In this document: in pieces, positions 33,915 to 42,053 of the stretch
Layout of the letters: the number at the start of each line of letters is the position of its first letter
Position numbering within the stretch: the stretch's first letter is position 1
Assembly (NCBI GenBank): GCA_024278935.1
Contig: JAJRSF010000041.1
Location: 1 to 64,000 of the forward strand
Source of the DNA: Candidatus Zixiibacteriota bacterium
Lineage (GTDB): Bacteria > Zixibacteria > MSB-5A5 > GN15 > FEB-12
Direction of reading: 5' to 3'
DNA: 64,000 bases
Made by a program: the position numbers and the translations under genes
The notes under the pieces: model-generated
Databases searched by the model: none
Told to the model about the DNA's origin: nothing
The model's input: the letters and a program-made list of their open reading frames with translations, nothing else

Positions 33915-35036
33915 ATGGAAACTCAAAAAAATAAGCATGATATAAATTACAACTTTATAGGTATAGCTCTAAGCATATTACTTATTTCAATTGGTCATTA
34001 TTTATTCTCTCCTCATCATGGATTAGTTCATAACATACTCCAACGACTCTATTATATTCCGGTCATTTGGGCAGCATATAAATATGGAAAATATAGCGGT
34101 TTATTGACCGCAGTTATTTGTGGTATTGTATATTTACCTCATATATACATAAGCTGGGCGATGCATCCTGAATATCAGATAACGCAAATAATCGAAATTA
34201 TTCTTTTCGTAGCAATCGGTTTTACATCTGGACTTCTTTTTGAGCAGAAAGTAAATAATCAAAGATTATTACAGTCATATGAAAAAATGGCATTATTTGG
34301 GAATTTATCACGTTCAATAATACGATCATTGAAAACGCCATTGAAGTCAATAAATGGAATGCTTATAGCACTTGAGCCTATTGAGAAAAATAATCCTGCC
34401 ATTGTTACTTGTTTAGACGTAATTAGAACAGAGACTAATTCAATTGAAACAGTGAGAAATGATTTAATTTCTCTCGTAGAAAGAAAAAAGCTTCGACTAA
34501 AGAAACAGAATATAAATGAAATCTTGTTTACATTTTTGTCAGAGGCAGAAATTCAATTAAAACACAAAAATATAACAGTCAAAAAAGATATCTCAAATGT
34601 AAAGCTACAAGGGTATATTCACAAAAAAGCTCTTGTTGATACTTTCCATCATCTTTTAGGAAAACTAACAGAGGGTCATAAATCTATTGATACTATTAGT
34701 ATATATAGCAAAGAAACTCCTTCCTATATATTAATAGGAGGGGCGAAATCTGAGCCATTGCTTGATAAGTATTATTACAGTAAATTAAGTGATCTTAATT
34801 CTGATAATTTTCATAATTATGATATGATTTCAGTTATAAATGTTATGAATAATCATTTTGGTGACTGTCGTTTTCGTTGGAAAGACACTGAGTTAGATGA
34901 GTTTATTTTAGTCTTTCCTAAAAGATTAAAACTACCTTGGCACTTAAGAGATGGTGTTAAGAGAGATGATGTAATTAAAAAAGGAAAAACTGAATCAAAA
35001 CATAATATCTTAGAACGCAATAAAGTATTATTTTAA
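33915..35036 (+). CDS. Membrane pseudokinase: sensor domain of the metal kinase without the phospho-histidine
   Basis: The protein has 373 residues. The N-terminal membrane domain (YIPVIWAAYKYGKYSGLL ... LFVAIGFTSGLLFEQ) is clearly related to that of the kinase at 22154-23215 (YIPIVIATSWFGLRGGLY). In the dimerisation helix the expected H-E-x-x-N-P-L reads IIRSLKTPL, so the phospho-accepting His is Arg near residue 136. The C-terminal half aligns in position with an ATPase domain but lacks recognisable N, G1 and G2 boxes. AAAGG precedes the ATG. It may regulate the active kinase or the adjacent ECF sigma factor; it is unlikely to phosphorylate anything. Confidence 0.8.
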   Translation: METQKNKHDINYNFIGIALSILLISIGHYLFSPHHGLVHNILQRLYYIPVIWAAYKYGKYSGLLTAVICGIVYLPHIYISWAMHPEYQITQIIEIILFVAIGFTSGLLFEQKVNNQRLLQSYEKMALFGNLSRSIIRSLKTPLKSINGMLIALEPIEKNNPAIVTCLDVIRTETNSIETVRNDLISLVERKKLRLKKQNINEILFTFLSEAEIQLKHKNITVKKDISNVKLQGYIHKKALVDTFHHLLGKLTEGHKSIDTISIYSKETPSYILIGGAKSEPLLDKYYYSKLSDLNSDNFHNYDMISVINVMNNHFGDCRFRWKDTELDEFILVFPKRLKLPWHLRDGVKRDDVIKKGKTESKHNILERNKVLF

Positions 35037-35094
35037 ATTTAATAAGTTTAAAAACTTTATTCTATCAAATGATGTATAAATAAGGAGTATTATT

Positions 35095-37539
35095 GTGCCA
35101 TTAAAAGATCCAGTTTGTAATATGAATGTTGAGGAGTCATCTAAATTTTCTGCCATACATGAAAATTCTACCTACTATTTTTGTAGTCAAACGTGTTTAG
35201 ATAAATTTAAAGATAATCCGAATAAATATCTTGAACCGCATAAAGCTGATCACAGCTGCTGTAATGCTTCTACAGAGAAAAAAGAAGAGTCTCACAATAG
35301 CAATGCAGGTAAATATACTTGCCCGATGCATCCTGAAGTTGAATCAGACTCTCCCGGTGACTGCCCTAAATGCGGAATGGCATTAGAATCTCTTACTCCA
35401 ATTTTAGCTTCTGAAAAAACAGAATATACTTGTCCGATGCATCCTGAAATTATACAAGATGAACCAGGAAGTTGTCCTATTTGTGGTATGGCATTAGAGT
35501 CACGAACTGTAACCGTTGAAGAAGATAATACAGAACTAAAGATAATGACCAAGAGGTTTTGGGTAGGTGCAGTATTATCTATTCCATTATTGGTCATTTC
35601 GATGGGTGGTCTTATTCCGGCTGTTCATAACTGGTTGCAATCTATCGCATCAAATACTGTTCTTACTTGGTTAGAATTAATATTAGCAACCCCTGTTGTT
35701 CTTTGGGGAGGCTGGCCGTTTTTTGTTAGAGGATGGCAGTCTGTTGTAAATAGAAGTCCGAACATGTTTACTCTGATAGGACTTGGTACGGGTGTCGCTT
35801 ATATTTATAGTCTCATAGCAGTATTGATTCCTGAAATATTTCCCGATGCTTTTCGTGATAAATCTGGGATAGTGGCAGTCTATTTTGAAGCAGCGGCAGT
35901 AATTGTTACTCTGGTTCTACTTGGACAGGTGCTTGAACTCAAAGCAAGAAGCCAAACAGGAGCAGCTATCAAAGCACTGCTTGGATTGGCACCTAAAACT
36001 GCAAAACGTATCAATGATGACGGTTCAGAAGAAGACGTACCTATTGATCAAATAAAAATTGGTGATAAACTTCGAGTACGTCCAGGGGAAAAAGTACCTA
36101 TCGACGGAATAGTTGTTGAAGGAAGTAGTTTAGTTGATGAAGCAATGATAACTGGCGAACCAATACCTGTTGAGAAAACAGAAGGCGATAAAGTTATCGG
36201 GGCTACCGTCAATAGTACAGGCTCTTTGATAATTAAAGCAGAAAAAATAGGTGCTGATACTTTGCTTTCTCAAATAGTACAAATGGTTGCTGATGCTCAA
36301 AGAAGTAAAGCACCAATTCAAAAATTAGCCGACCAGGTTGCAGGATATTTTGTTCCGGCGGTTATTGCTATTGCCGTATTAACTTTTATTGTATGGGCTA
36401 CGGTAGGTCCCGATCCTAAATTGGCTTATGCTCTTATTAGTGCTGTTGCTGTACTTATTATAGCTTGTCCATGTGCTTTAGGTTTAGCAACTCCAATGTC
36501 AATTATGGTTGCTACAGGACGAGGAGCGTCTCTTGGTGTGCTGTTTAAAAATGCCGAGGCAATCGAAACTCTAAGAAAAGTTGATTTACTGGTCGTTGAC
36601 AAAACAGGAACATTAACTGAAGGTAAACCTACTTTAATGAAAGTTCATTCTATCGGGTCATGGAATGATGATGAAGTTTTAAGGTTCGCAGCAAGTCTTG
36701 AAAAGGGGAGTGAACATCCTTTAGCTGATGCTATTGTCAAAGGTGCATTGAAGAAAGATTTACAATTAACAAAAGCCGATGATTTTGAATCAATTACTGG
36801 CAAAGGGGTTGTAGGTAAAGTTGAGAATAGAATAATTGCGTTGGGAAACAAATCTCTTTTTCAAAGCCTGAATATTGACATAACCAATCTTCATGAACAA
36901 GCCAATTCCTTGCGGAATGAAGGACAGACAGTCATGTATGTAGCAGTTGACAATAAAGTTGCTGGACTTATTGGTGTTGCTGATCCAATTAAAGAAACTT
37001 CACAAGACGCAATTAAGCTGCTTCACGATGAAAATATAAAAGTTGTCATGTTAACAGGAGACAATAAAGCAACTGCTGACGTTGTAGCAAGACAATTAGA
37101 GATTGATGAAGTAATTGCTGAAGTGCTACCACATCAAAAAGCAGAAGCAGTGAAACATTTCCAAGAAAAAGGATATTTTGTTGCAATGGCAGGTGATGGC
37201 ATAAACGATGCTCCTGCTTTAGCGCAAGCAGAAGTCGGAATTGCGATGGGAACAGGTACTGATGTTGCCATGGAATCAGCTGGAGTCACTCTTATTAAAG
37301 GTGACATAAGAGGAATTGTACGAGCTCGCCAATTAAGCCGTTTAACTATTAAAAATATAAAACAGAATCTCTTTTTAGCTTTTATATATAATTCTTTGGG
37401 TGTACCAGTTGCCGCTGGAATACTGTATCCGTTTTTTGGGTTACTTTTAAGTCCGATGCTTGCAGCAGCAGCAATGAGTCTCAGTTCTCTTTCTGTTATC
37501 TCGAATGCATTACGACTAAAGAAAAGTAAGTTGTATTAA
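35095..37539 (+). CDS. copA: Copper-type P1B ATPase with YHS and two heavy-metal-binding domains
   Basis: The protein has 814 residues from a GTG start with AAGGAG upstream. The N-terminus has a YHS domain ([14 protein letters not shown] ... YFCSQTC) and two copies of the TCPMHPE...CPxCGMALES motif instead of classical CxxC ferredoxin-like domains. The ATPase core is complete: TGEP, the CPC metal site in [22 protein letters not shown] with the phosphorylated Asp, [10 protein letters not shown], and [19 protein letters not shown] plus conserved membrane residues indicates Cu(I)/Ag(I) export from the cytoplasm. It is the last gene after the second sigma54 promoter and may be co-transcribed with the ECF and pseudokinase genes. 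Confidence 0.93.
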   Translation: MPLKDPVCNMNVEESSKFSAIHENSTYYFCSQTCLDKFKDNPNKYLEPHKADHSCCNASTEKKEESHNSNAGKYTCPMHPEVESDSPGDCPKCGMALESLTPILASEKTEYTCPMHPEIIQDEPGSCPICGMALESRTVTVEEDNTELKIMTKRFWVGAVLSIPLLVISMGGLIPAVHNWLQSIASNTVLTWLELILATPVVLWGGWPFFVRGWQSVVNRSPNMFTLIGLGTGVAYIYSLIAVLIPEIFPDAFRDKSGIVAVYFEAAAVIVTLVLLGQVLELKARSQTGAAIKALLGLAPKTAKRINDDGSEEDVPIDQIKIGDKLRVRPGEKVPIDGIVVEGSSLVDEAMITGEPIPVEKTEGDKVIGATVNSTGSLIIKAEKIGADTLLSQIVQMVADAQRSKAPIQKLADQVAGYFVPAVIAIAVLTFIVWATVGPDPKLAYALISAVAVLIIACPCALGLATPMSIMVATGRGASLGVLFKNAEAIETLRKVDLLVVDKTGTLTEGKPTLMKVHSIGSWNDDEVLRFAASLEKGSEHPLADAIVKGALKKDLQLTKADDFESITGKGVVGKVENRIIALGNKSLFQSLNIDITNLHEQANSLRNEGQTVMYVAVDNKVAGLIGVADPIKETSQDAIKLLHDENIKVVMLTGDNKATADVVARQLEIDEVIAEVLPHQKAEAVKHFQEKGYFVAMAGDGINDAPALAQAEVGIAMGTGTDVAMESAGVTLIKGDIRGIVRARQLSRLTIKNIKQNLFLAFIYNSLGVPVAAGILYPFFGLLLSPMLAAAAMSLSSLSVISNALRLKKSKLY

Positions 37540-37575
37540 AATTAGAGATCAGAGTAAATGCAAATTTTTCATACT

Positions 37576-38556
37576 TTAATCAAAAATACTTTTATCTTCG
37601 GTATGAGAATGTGGTTTTGTTTTATGACCAAATAAAGTCAGTCCAAAATTCAGACCAAATCTCAGATTCCATTTCTCCGTCAATTGTATACCTTGCACAT
37701 ATTGATATAAAGGAACATCTACTTCAGACCAAAACCGAATAGCTTTCTCACCTTCTCCAAATAATACTTTTGAAAATCCGGGTGTGAAATATATATAATC
37801 ACCTCCGCTGTTTACAAAAGTTACATCATTAAAAAAATCCTGTTCGCGATTAATAAATTTAATTTGAGAATTAAGATTGTATGATGCTCCGACTGGGGCA
37901 TAGGTGACATTGAACCCATAAGAATATAAATCTCCGATTTTTGTACGGTTGTCATCATAAGATAGAATCTGACGCGTATAGAATCGAGTATCAAATGACC
38001 ATCCTGGCTTAATCATTATGGCAGAGATCAAACTTACAATCGGGTCAAAAGTACCACTGGCAAAATTCTTCTCATCGGTTATAACATTAGTGATACCGTT
38101 CCCTGTTGGAATTGTTGAGCCAATTGAGAACTGAATATTTGTCGGTTTTGAGAACAGACGAGGGGAAGAAAAATGTCTGAATAAAAGAGAAATATCGCCT
38201 ACATTCGTTTCCCGTGTATCCAAATTTAGGTTCACTGAACGATTGATAATAATAGGCAACGATAAAGATATGCTCATTTTGTTAGAGATACCTACATTAG
38301 CAGAACTGCTTATAATGTGAGATTCTGTCTTTTGCTCTAACAAATCGACTATACTTTTTTTGCCTTGTCTTAATTGGTCTCTACGAGAAAAACTATAACT
38401 AATCCCAAGCTGTAAATCACCTTTATGAATAATAGAGGTTTCAGATCTGCCGACCGGCAGATTAGGTGAAGATCAAAGAGCTCATTGAGCAGATAAATCT
38501 TTTGAAAACAGCAACATCGCAATAATAAGAGATATTTGTGTATAATGTTTTTTCAT
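37576..38556 (-). CDS. Outer-membrane transporter-like protein of the mer operon with two in-frame UGA codons (candidate selenoprotein)
   Basis: ATG 38556 lies two bases after the merP-like stop, with AAAGGA in the end of that gene. Translation gives a signal peptide (MKKHYTQISLIIAMLLFSKD then LSAQ), UGA at codon 25 (38484-38482), Ala-Leu, UGA at codon 28 (38475-38473), then SSPNLPVGRSETS and a continuous frame to the TAA at 37576, 326 residues in all. The body is beta-strand-rich (LGISYSF, FSIGSTIPTGNG, YIYFTPGFSKVLFG) like porin-type transporter proteins, with a His-containing tail. A hairpin 10 nt after the second UGA resembles a bacterial SECIS. Read as selenocysteine, the mature N-terminus has a UxxU motif. 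The alternative is a pseudogene with two nonsense codons, restarting at the TTG near 38343. Confidence 0.6.
38445..38462 (-). promoter_or_regulatory. SECIS-like hairpin downstream of the two UGA codons
   Basis: On the minus strand AUCUGCC (38462-38456) pairs perfectly with GGCAGAU (38451-38445) around the loop GGUC (38455-38452). The loop begins 17 nt after the second UGA and 26 nt after the first. Bacterial SECIS elements lie within the reading frame, with a small G-containing apical loop about 16-37 nt after UGA. The E. coli fdhF element presents GGUCU about 18 nt after its UGA. Seen: hairpin, loop and distances. Function is inferred. Confidence 0.55.
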
Positions 38557-38558
38557 GT

Positions 38559-38774
38559 TTATCCTTTTTGTTTAGCTTTGAATCCGGCAGTTTCTATTGT
38601 TGTAATAATTGTATCAACAGAAGTATCATCTTTGATTTCTATTGTAGCTTCTTTATTTTGAAACGAGACATCTGCCTTAATTCCTGGTAGTGTACTTAAG
38701 AACTTTTTAATTGTTGCTGCACAATGGTCACAGGTCATACCTGTAATTTCTAATGTTATTTTTTCGTTACTCAT
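38559..38774 (-). CDS. MerP-like heavy-metal-associated (HMA) protein
   Basis: The protein is a 71-residue single HMA domain with the metal-binding motif GMTCDHCA near residue 13. There is no signal peptide, so as written it is cytoplasmic, unlike classical periplasmic MerP. It is part of the minus-strand operon headed by merR, and GAGGAA precedes the ATG. It probably passes Hg(II) or another soft metal between the membrane protein and a target. A copper chaperone (CopZ-like) is an alternative, but the operon favours mercury. Confidence 0.85.
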   Translation of the reverse strand: MSNEKITLEITGMTCDHCAATIKKFLSTLPGIKADVSFQNKEATIEIKDDTSVDTIITTIETAGFKAKQKG

Positions 38775-38843
38775 GTTTCCTCTTTCTTAATAGGATCTCT
38801 TTTGTATTACTCTTCATTTCTTGAAATTCGATTTTAAATGTAA

Positions 38844-39254
38844 TCAGTTTTCACAATTCGGACAATTACTATCTATTATAGTCGTACTATTTTTGTTATT
38901 ATTTTTTTCAGGGATATTATTCCAAACCGATGCTATTATCAAAAGAACTGCACCTGTGTAAAAAATATATTCGGATAACGAATAATATTTTCCTGCTAAA
39001 ATAATTGCTGCTCCTATAAGACCTATTATAAATGGGGCATACCCTCTTCTCGTTTTTGCTTTGTATCCCAAACTAAAGAGTGAAATGCTTAATAAAATTC
39101 CGATAAAGAGATAAAAATATGGTCCGGTCATTAAAAAACCTAAACCGAGCGATGAGAGTATCCCCGCATAAATTGGCCAACAAGCCGGACAAGTAGCGTT
39201 CGGAAGTAGTGCGGCTCCTATTCCTGGGAGAGCTATAAGTATTCTTTTAAGCAT
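38844..39254 (-). CDS. MerC-like small membrane protein
   Basis: The protein has 136 residues with four predicted membrane segments and NATCPACWPIYAGILSSLGL in the first, a CxxC within the membrane as in MerC/MerT-type mercury importers. A second pair, NCPNCEN, is at the very C-terminus, facing the cytoplasm if the count of segments is right. ATG 39254 is one base from the stop of the thioredoxin-like gene. Assignment as a Hg(II) uptake protein rests on the cysteines and the operon; I cannot place it firmly in MerC, MerT or MerF. Confidence 0.7.
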   Translation of the reverse strand: MLKRILIALPGIGAALLPNATCPACWPIYAGILSSLGLGFLMTGPYFYLFIGILLSISLFSLGYKAKTRRGYAPFIIGLIGAAIILAGKYYSLSEYIFYTGAVLLIIASVWNNIPEKNNNKNSTTIIDSNCPNCEN

Positions 39255-39255
39255 T

Positions 39256-39573
39256 TTAATTTCCTTTCGCTTTTGACAAATTCCGTTGAATTAATCCCTT
39301 CGATGGAAAGCCTTCCATGACATCACCATTTTTGTATCGACGACATCTCATTGAATATTCTGTCAATTCATCTTCATCAATTTCAAGGTCTTTGTTATTT
39401 ATTCTAATAGATGGAGAGCCAAGAAAACGATATTTCGATGCATCTTCAGGGCTTTCAACATTATAAATTTTAATGTCTGCTTGTATTCCAAATTCTGAAA
39501 GAGATTCTTTAAGGTTTGATAAAGCAATTTCATGATTTGGACATCCCTCAAAATATAAAAATTCGATATACAT
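39256..39573 (-). CDS. Small thioredoxin-fold protein of the mer operon
   Basis: ATG 39573 has AAAGGAG six bases upstream and is preferred over the start at 39600, which would overlap merR; this gives 105 residues. The pattern IEFLYFEGCPNHE with one active-site Cys, followed by LGSPSIRINNKDLE containing the cis-Pro-like site, is typical of a thioredoxin-like family often found in mer and alkylmercury operons. A CRRY near the end adds another Cys. It probably binds or transfers Hg(II) or reduces the membrane protein's cysteines. No mercuric reductase gene follows. Confidence 0.75.
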   Translation of the reverse strand: MYIEFLYFEGCPNHEIALSNLKESLSEFGIQADIKIYNVESPEDASKYRFLGSPSIRINNKDLEIDEDELTEYSMRCRRYKNGDVMEGFPSKGLIQRNLSKAKGN

Positions 39574-39574
39574 A

Positions 39575-39997
39575 TTACACTCCTTTAGACAGTGATTCAA
39601 TTATAGGACAATTTTTAATAGTCGTAGCTGTCTGACATTCTGTAACAAGTTTTGATAGAGTCTTTTTTAATTTTGTAAGTTTTTTTATTTGATCAGTGAT
39701 ATATTCTATTTTACTTTCAGCAATTTTTCTCACATCACAGCATTTGTATATTTCACCATCTGCGACTGCCAATAATTCTTTTATTTCTGACAATGAAAAT
39801 CCAAGTTCTTTAGCGTTTTTAATAAACAGAAGACGTTCTAAATCAGATTGAGTATATTGTCGATATCCACCACCAGTTCTTTCAGGCTCTAGCAGTAATC
39901 CTTTTTTTTCATAAAAACGTATTGTTTCTTTATTCAGTTCAGCTTTTTGGGCTAATTCACTTGTTTTCAAAATATCTGATTTCACATCATTCTCCAA
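39575..39997 (-). CDS. merR: MerR mercury-responsive regulator
   Basis: The protein has 140 residues. The MerR-family winged helix has ETIRFYEKKGLL and GGGYRQYTQSDLERL, followed by a dimerisation coiled coil. The three Hg(II)-binding cysteines of mercury MerR align well: YKCC near residue 88, the TEC near 120 and the NCPIIESL near 129. This separates it from CueR, ZntR and other relatives. It heads the minus-strand operon, and a perfect dyad lies in its own promoter. It should repress without Hg(II) and activate with it. Confidence 0.92.
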   Translation of the reverse strand: MENDVKSDILKTSELAQKAELNKETIRFYEKKGLLLEPERTGGGYRQYTQSDLERLLFIKNAKELGFSLSEIKELLAVADGEIYKCCDVRKIAESKIEYITDQIKKLTKLKKTLSKLVTECQTATTIKNCPIIESLSKGV

Positions 39998-40006
39998 TTC
40001 TATATT

Positions 40007-40040
40007 ATTATACAGCCTGTACTATACTACAGGGTTTCAA
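40007..40040 (-). promoter_or_regulatory. MerR-type operator/promoter of the mer operon
   Basis: CCTGTA-CTATAC-TACAGG (40016-40033) is a perfect dyad. On the minus strand TTGAAA (40040-40035) lies just before it and TGTATAAT just after it, giving a spacer of 20-22 bp. A stretched spacer holding the dyad is the hallmark of promoters that MerR proteins activate by DNA distortion. It lies directly upstream of merR itself. Confidence 0.75.
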
Positions 40041-40205
40041 TGTTTTATGCAATAGGCTAATTTATTGGATAAAATAACTAAAAAGGGTGGATTTAATGCA
40101 TTTTTACCTAATGTATTATTTATTTTGCATCTTTTTCTGTATAATTACGTTAAATATAAAAGAATAAATTGACGACTAATATTATCTATGTTATATTTGT
40201 CGCAT

Positions 40206-40634
40206 ATGAAAAGAAAGAATATGAAATTATCTGTTTTGCCAATATGTCTATTATTTATAGTTGGGCTGACGTTCAGCAGTTTTGGCGATATACTGTGTGT
40301 AAGTGACAGTGGGCATATAAAGGTTGAGTCGATCTGCAATCCTTGTTGTGACGAAACAGCAAATCCTTGTTTTTTAAACAAGACTGATTTTGGTCATGAG
40401 CATCATGATAGCTGTGATAATTGTTCAGATTTATCCTTAGAAAGCCCAAAGATACTTGATAGACTTTCAAACTCTGATTTTGGTTTAGTCAATTTTTCTT
40501 CTAATTCATTACATTTATTTAGTGTTAATAATGACCTTACTATTTCTTCTCAACGATATAGAAATAAAGAACTTTCTTATACAATTTCTAAAGAAGTGGA
40601 TATTCTCATATCTACTACTGTCATCATCTGTTAA
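40206..40634 (+). CDS. Small secreted Cys/His-rich protein, unknown
   Basis: Several in-frame ATGs exist (40188, 40206, 40221); 40206 gives 142 residues with a signal peptide ending SSFG. The mature N-terminus is Cys-rich (ESICNPCCDETANPC) and followed by a His/Cys cluster (FGHEHHDSCDNCSD). It precedes the second efflux operon by 106 bp. I do not recognise a named family. Periplasmic metal binding is a reasonable inference from composition and place. Confidence 0.7.
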   Translation: MKRKNMKLSVLPICLLFIVGLTFSSFGDILCVSDSGHIKVESICNPCCDETANPCFLNKTDFGHEHHDSCDNCSDLSLESPKILDRLSNSDFGLVNFSSNSLHLFSVNNDLTISSQRYRNKELSYTISKEVDILISTTVIIC

Positions 40635-40671
40635 ATCCTTTAATACTACCCATTATAAATTGAATTGTTAA

Positions 40672-40703
40672 TTGATAGCCTGTACAGGTGTATCAAATAT
40701 ATC
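40672..40703 (+). promoter_or_regulatory. Palindromic operator and candidate promoter of the second efflux operon
   Basis: The perfect palindrome CCTGTACAGG (40679-40688) is flanked by TTGATA (40672) and TATCAA (40691), so two nested dyads share nearly one centre. TTGATA can act as a -35 and TATATC (40698) as a -10 with a 20-bp spacer, again MerR-like. The half-sites resemble those at 40016 but their spacing differs, so the same protein need not bind both. Confidence 0.5.
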
Positions 40704-40740
40704 AAAAAAATAATTATTAACTTCTTATGGAGAATTATAA

Positions 40741-41985
40741 ATGAAAGGAATAATGTACATATTATTTCTGTTGTGTTTGTCAATATGTTTTTCTACCGTC
40801 ATTAGTGCTAATGATAGGTGGCAAAGCGGACTTGATACTACTATGACACCCAAATCGATTCATTCGATAATGTCGCTTGATGATGTATTAGCTCTTGTAG
40901 CTACTCACAATCCATCACTTCGTTCATTGGGGTATAAGCGTGAAGCAGCCAATAATCGACTTCTGCAGGCAGGGCTAAGACCCAATCCAGAATTTTCGAC
41001 TGAATTTGAAGAAGTTGGATGGGATGCTCCTGGGTTATCAGAATCAGAGATAACAATATCTTTGTCTCAAGAGTTTGAATTTTTTGGACAACGAAATGCT
41101 CGTAAACAAATAGCATTAACAGATATTAAAACAACAGAGTTTGAAAACAGGTTAGCAGCTTTTGATCTGTACTTAGATACCAAAAGCCGTTTTAACAAAG
41201 TTCTTTACTTCCAAAGAAAGTCAGAGCTTGTAGACTCATCTGTGAATACAGCTGAACATATTTTTAAAAGTATAGAAAATAGGATGAAGCAGGGTGTCGC
41301 ATTGCAATCAGAACTACTTCTTTCTGAGCTTGAATTACAACGATTCATACTTGATAGAGAAGAAACATTGCAAGAACTTCATAGTGCCCAATTAGAATTA
41401 ATGGCACTTTGGCATGGTAAAACAGAACACATACAAGTAACAGCTTCTGATGAACCTAATTTTGAGAGCGTTATTACAAAACTACCAAACTTATTGCTTC
41501 AAATAGATTCTACAAGAAATGTGTTATTGTCTAATTATGAAATGGAAAGAACAGATGCTGAAAAATATTTAGCATCAGTAGAAACCAAACCCGGGATTAC
41601 TTTCAGTGGTGGGTATAAGAGAATTGAAGCAAATAATTCAAATTCACTTTTATTTGGTATATCTCTTCCATTACCTCTTTTCAATAAAAACGAAGGGAAA
41701 ACAGCCGCATTAGATGCAACAATTCGTGCTTTAGAATATGATAAAGAAAGAACTCGGTTAGAAACTAAAGCGTATATCAATTCTGCAATTACAAGACTGA
41801 ATCAATTGGTAAGTAAGCACAAGACCATAGATAACTTGTTATTACCTACAGCAAAGAATGCGTATGAATCTCTTAAGAAAACTTACAATGTAGGAAGAAT
41901 TCCATATACAAGTTTACTTGAAGCTGAACGTTCACTCAATCAATTAAGATTTGATCACAATGATGTCTTATTTGCAATTTACTAA
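40741..41985 (+). CDS. TolC-family outer-membrane efflux channel (CzcC type), second set
   Basis: The protein has 414 residues with a signal peptide (cleavage near VISAND) and the two-repeat outer-membrane efflux architecture. LVATHNPSLRSLGYKREAANNRLLQAG starts the first repeat, and SLKKTYNVGRIPYTSLLEAERSL is the second coiled-coil signature. ATG with GGAG upstream. It starts the second efflux operon and should pair with the adaptor and pump that follow. It is only distantly similar to the first TolC gene, so the two sets were probably acquired separately. Confidence 0.9.
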   Translation: MKGIMYILFLLCLSICFSTVISANDRWQSGLDTTMTPKSIHSIMSLDDVLALVATHNPSLRSLGYKREAANNRLLQAGLRPNPEFSTEFEEVGWDAPGLSESEITISLSQEFEFFGQRNARKQIALTDIKTTEFENRLAAFDLYLDTKSRFNKVLYFQRKSELVDSSVNTAEHIFKSIENRMKQGVALQSELLLSELELQRFILDREETLQELHSAQLELMALWHGKTEHIQVTASDEPNFESVITKLPNLLLQIDSTRNVLLSNYEMERTDAEKYLASVETKPGITFSGGYKRIEANNSNSLLFGISLPLPLFNKNEGKTAALDATIRALEYDKERTRLETKAYINSAITRLNQLVSKHKTIDNLLLPTAKNAYESLKKTYNVGRIPYTSLLEAERSLNQLRFDHNDVLFAIY

Positions 41986-42053
41986 CAACTAATCTTACTT
42001 GAACAGGTTAGTGGAATTGGATTGTACTAATGAAACTACAGGAAGAAAATAAA

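Noticed and set aside
35292-35597. 101-codon minus-strand frame inside copA
   Set aside because: Antisense of the repeated metal-binding motifs; no independent support.
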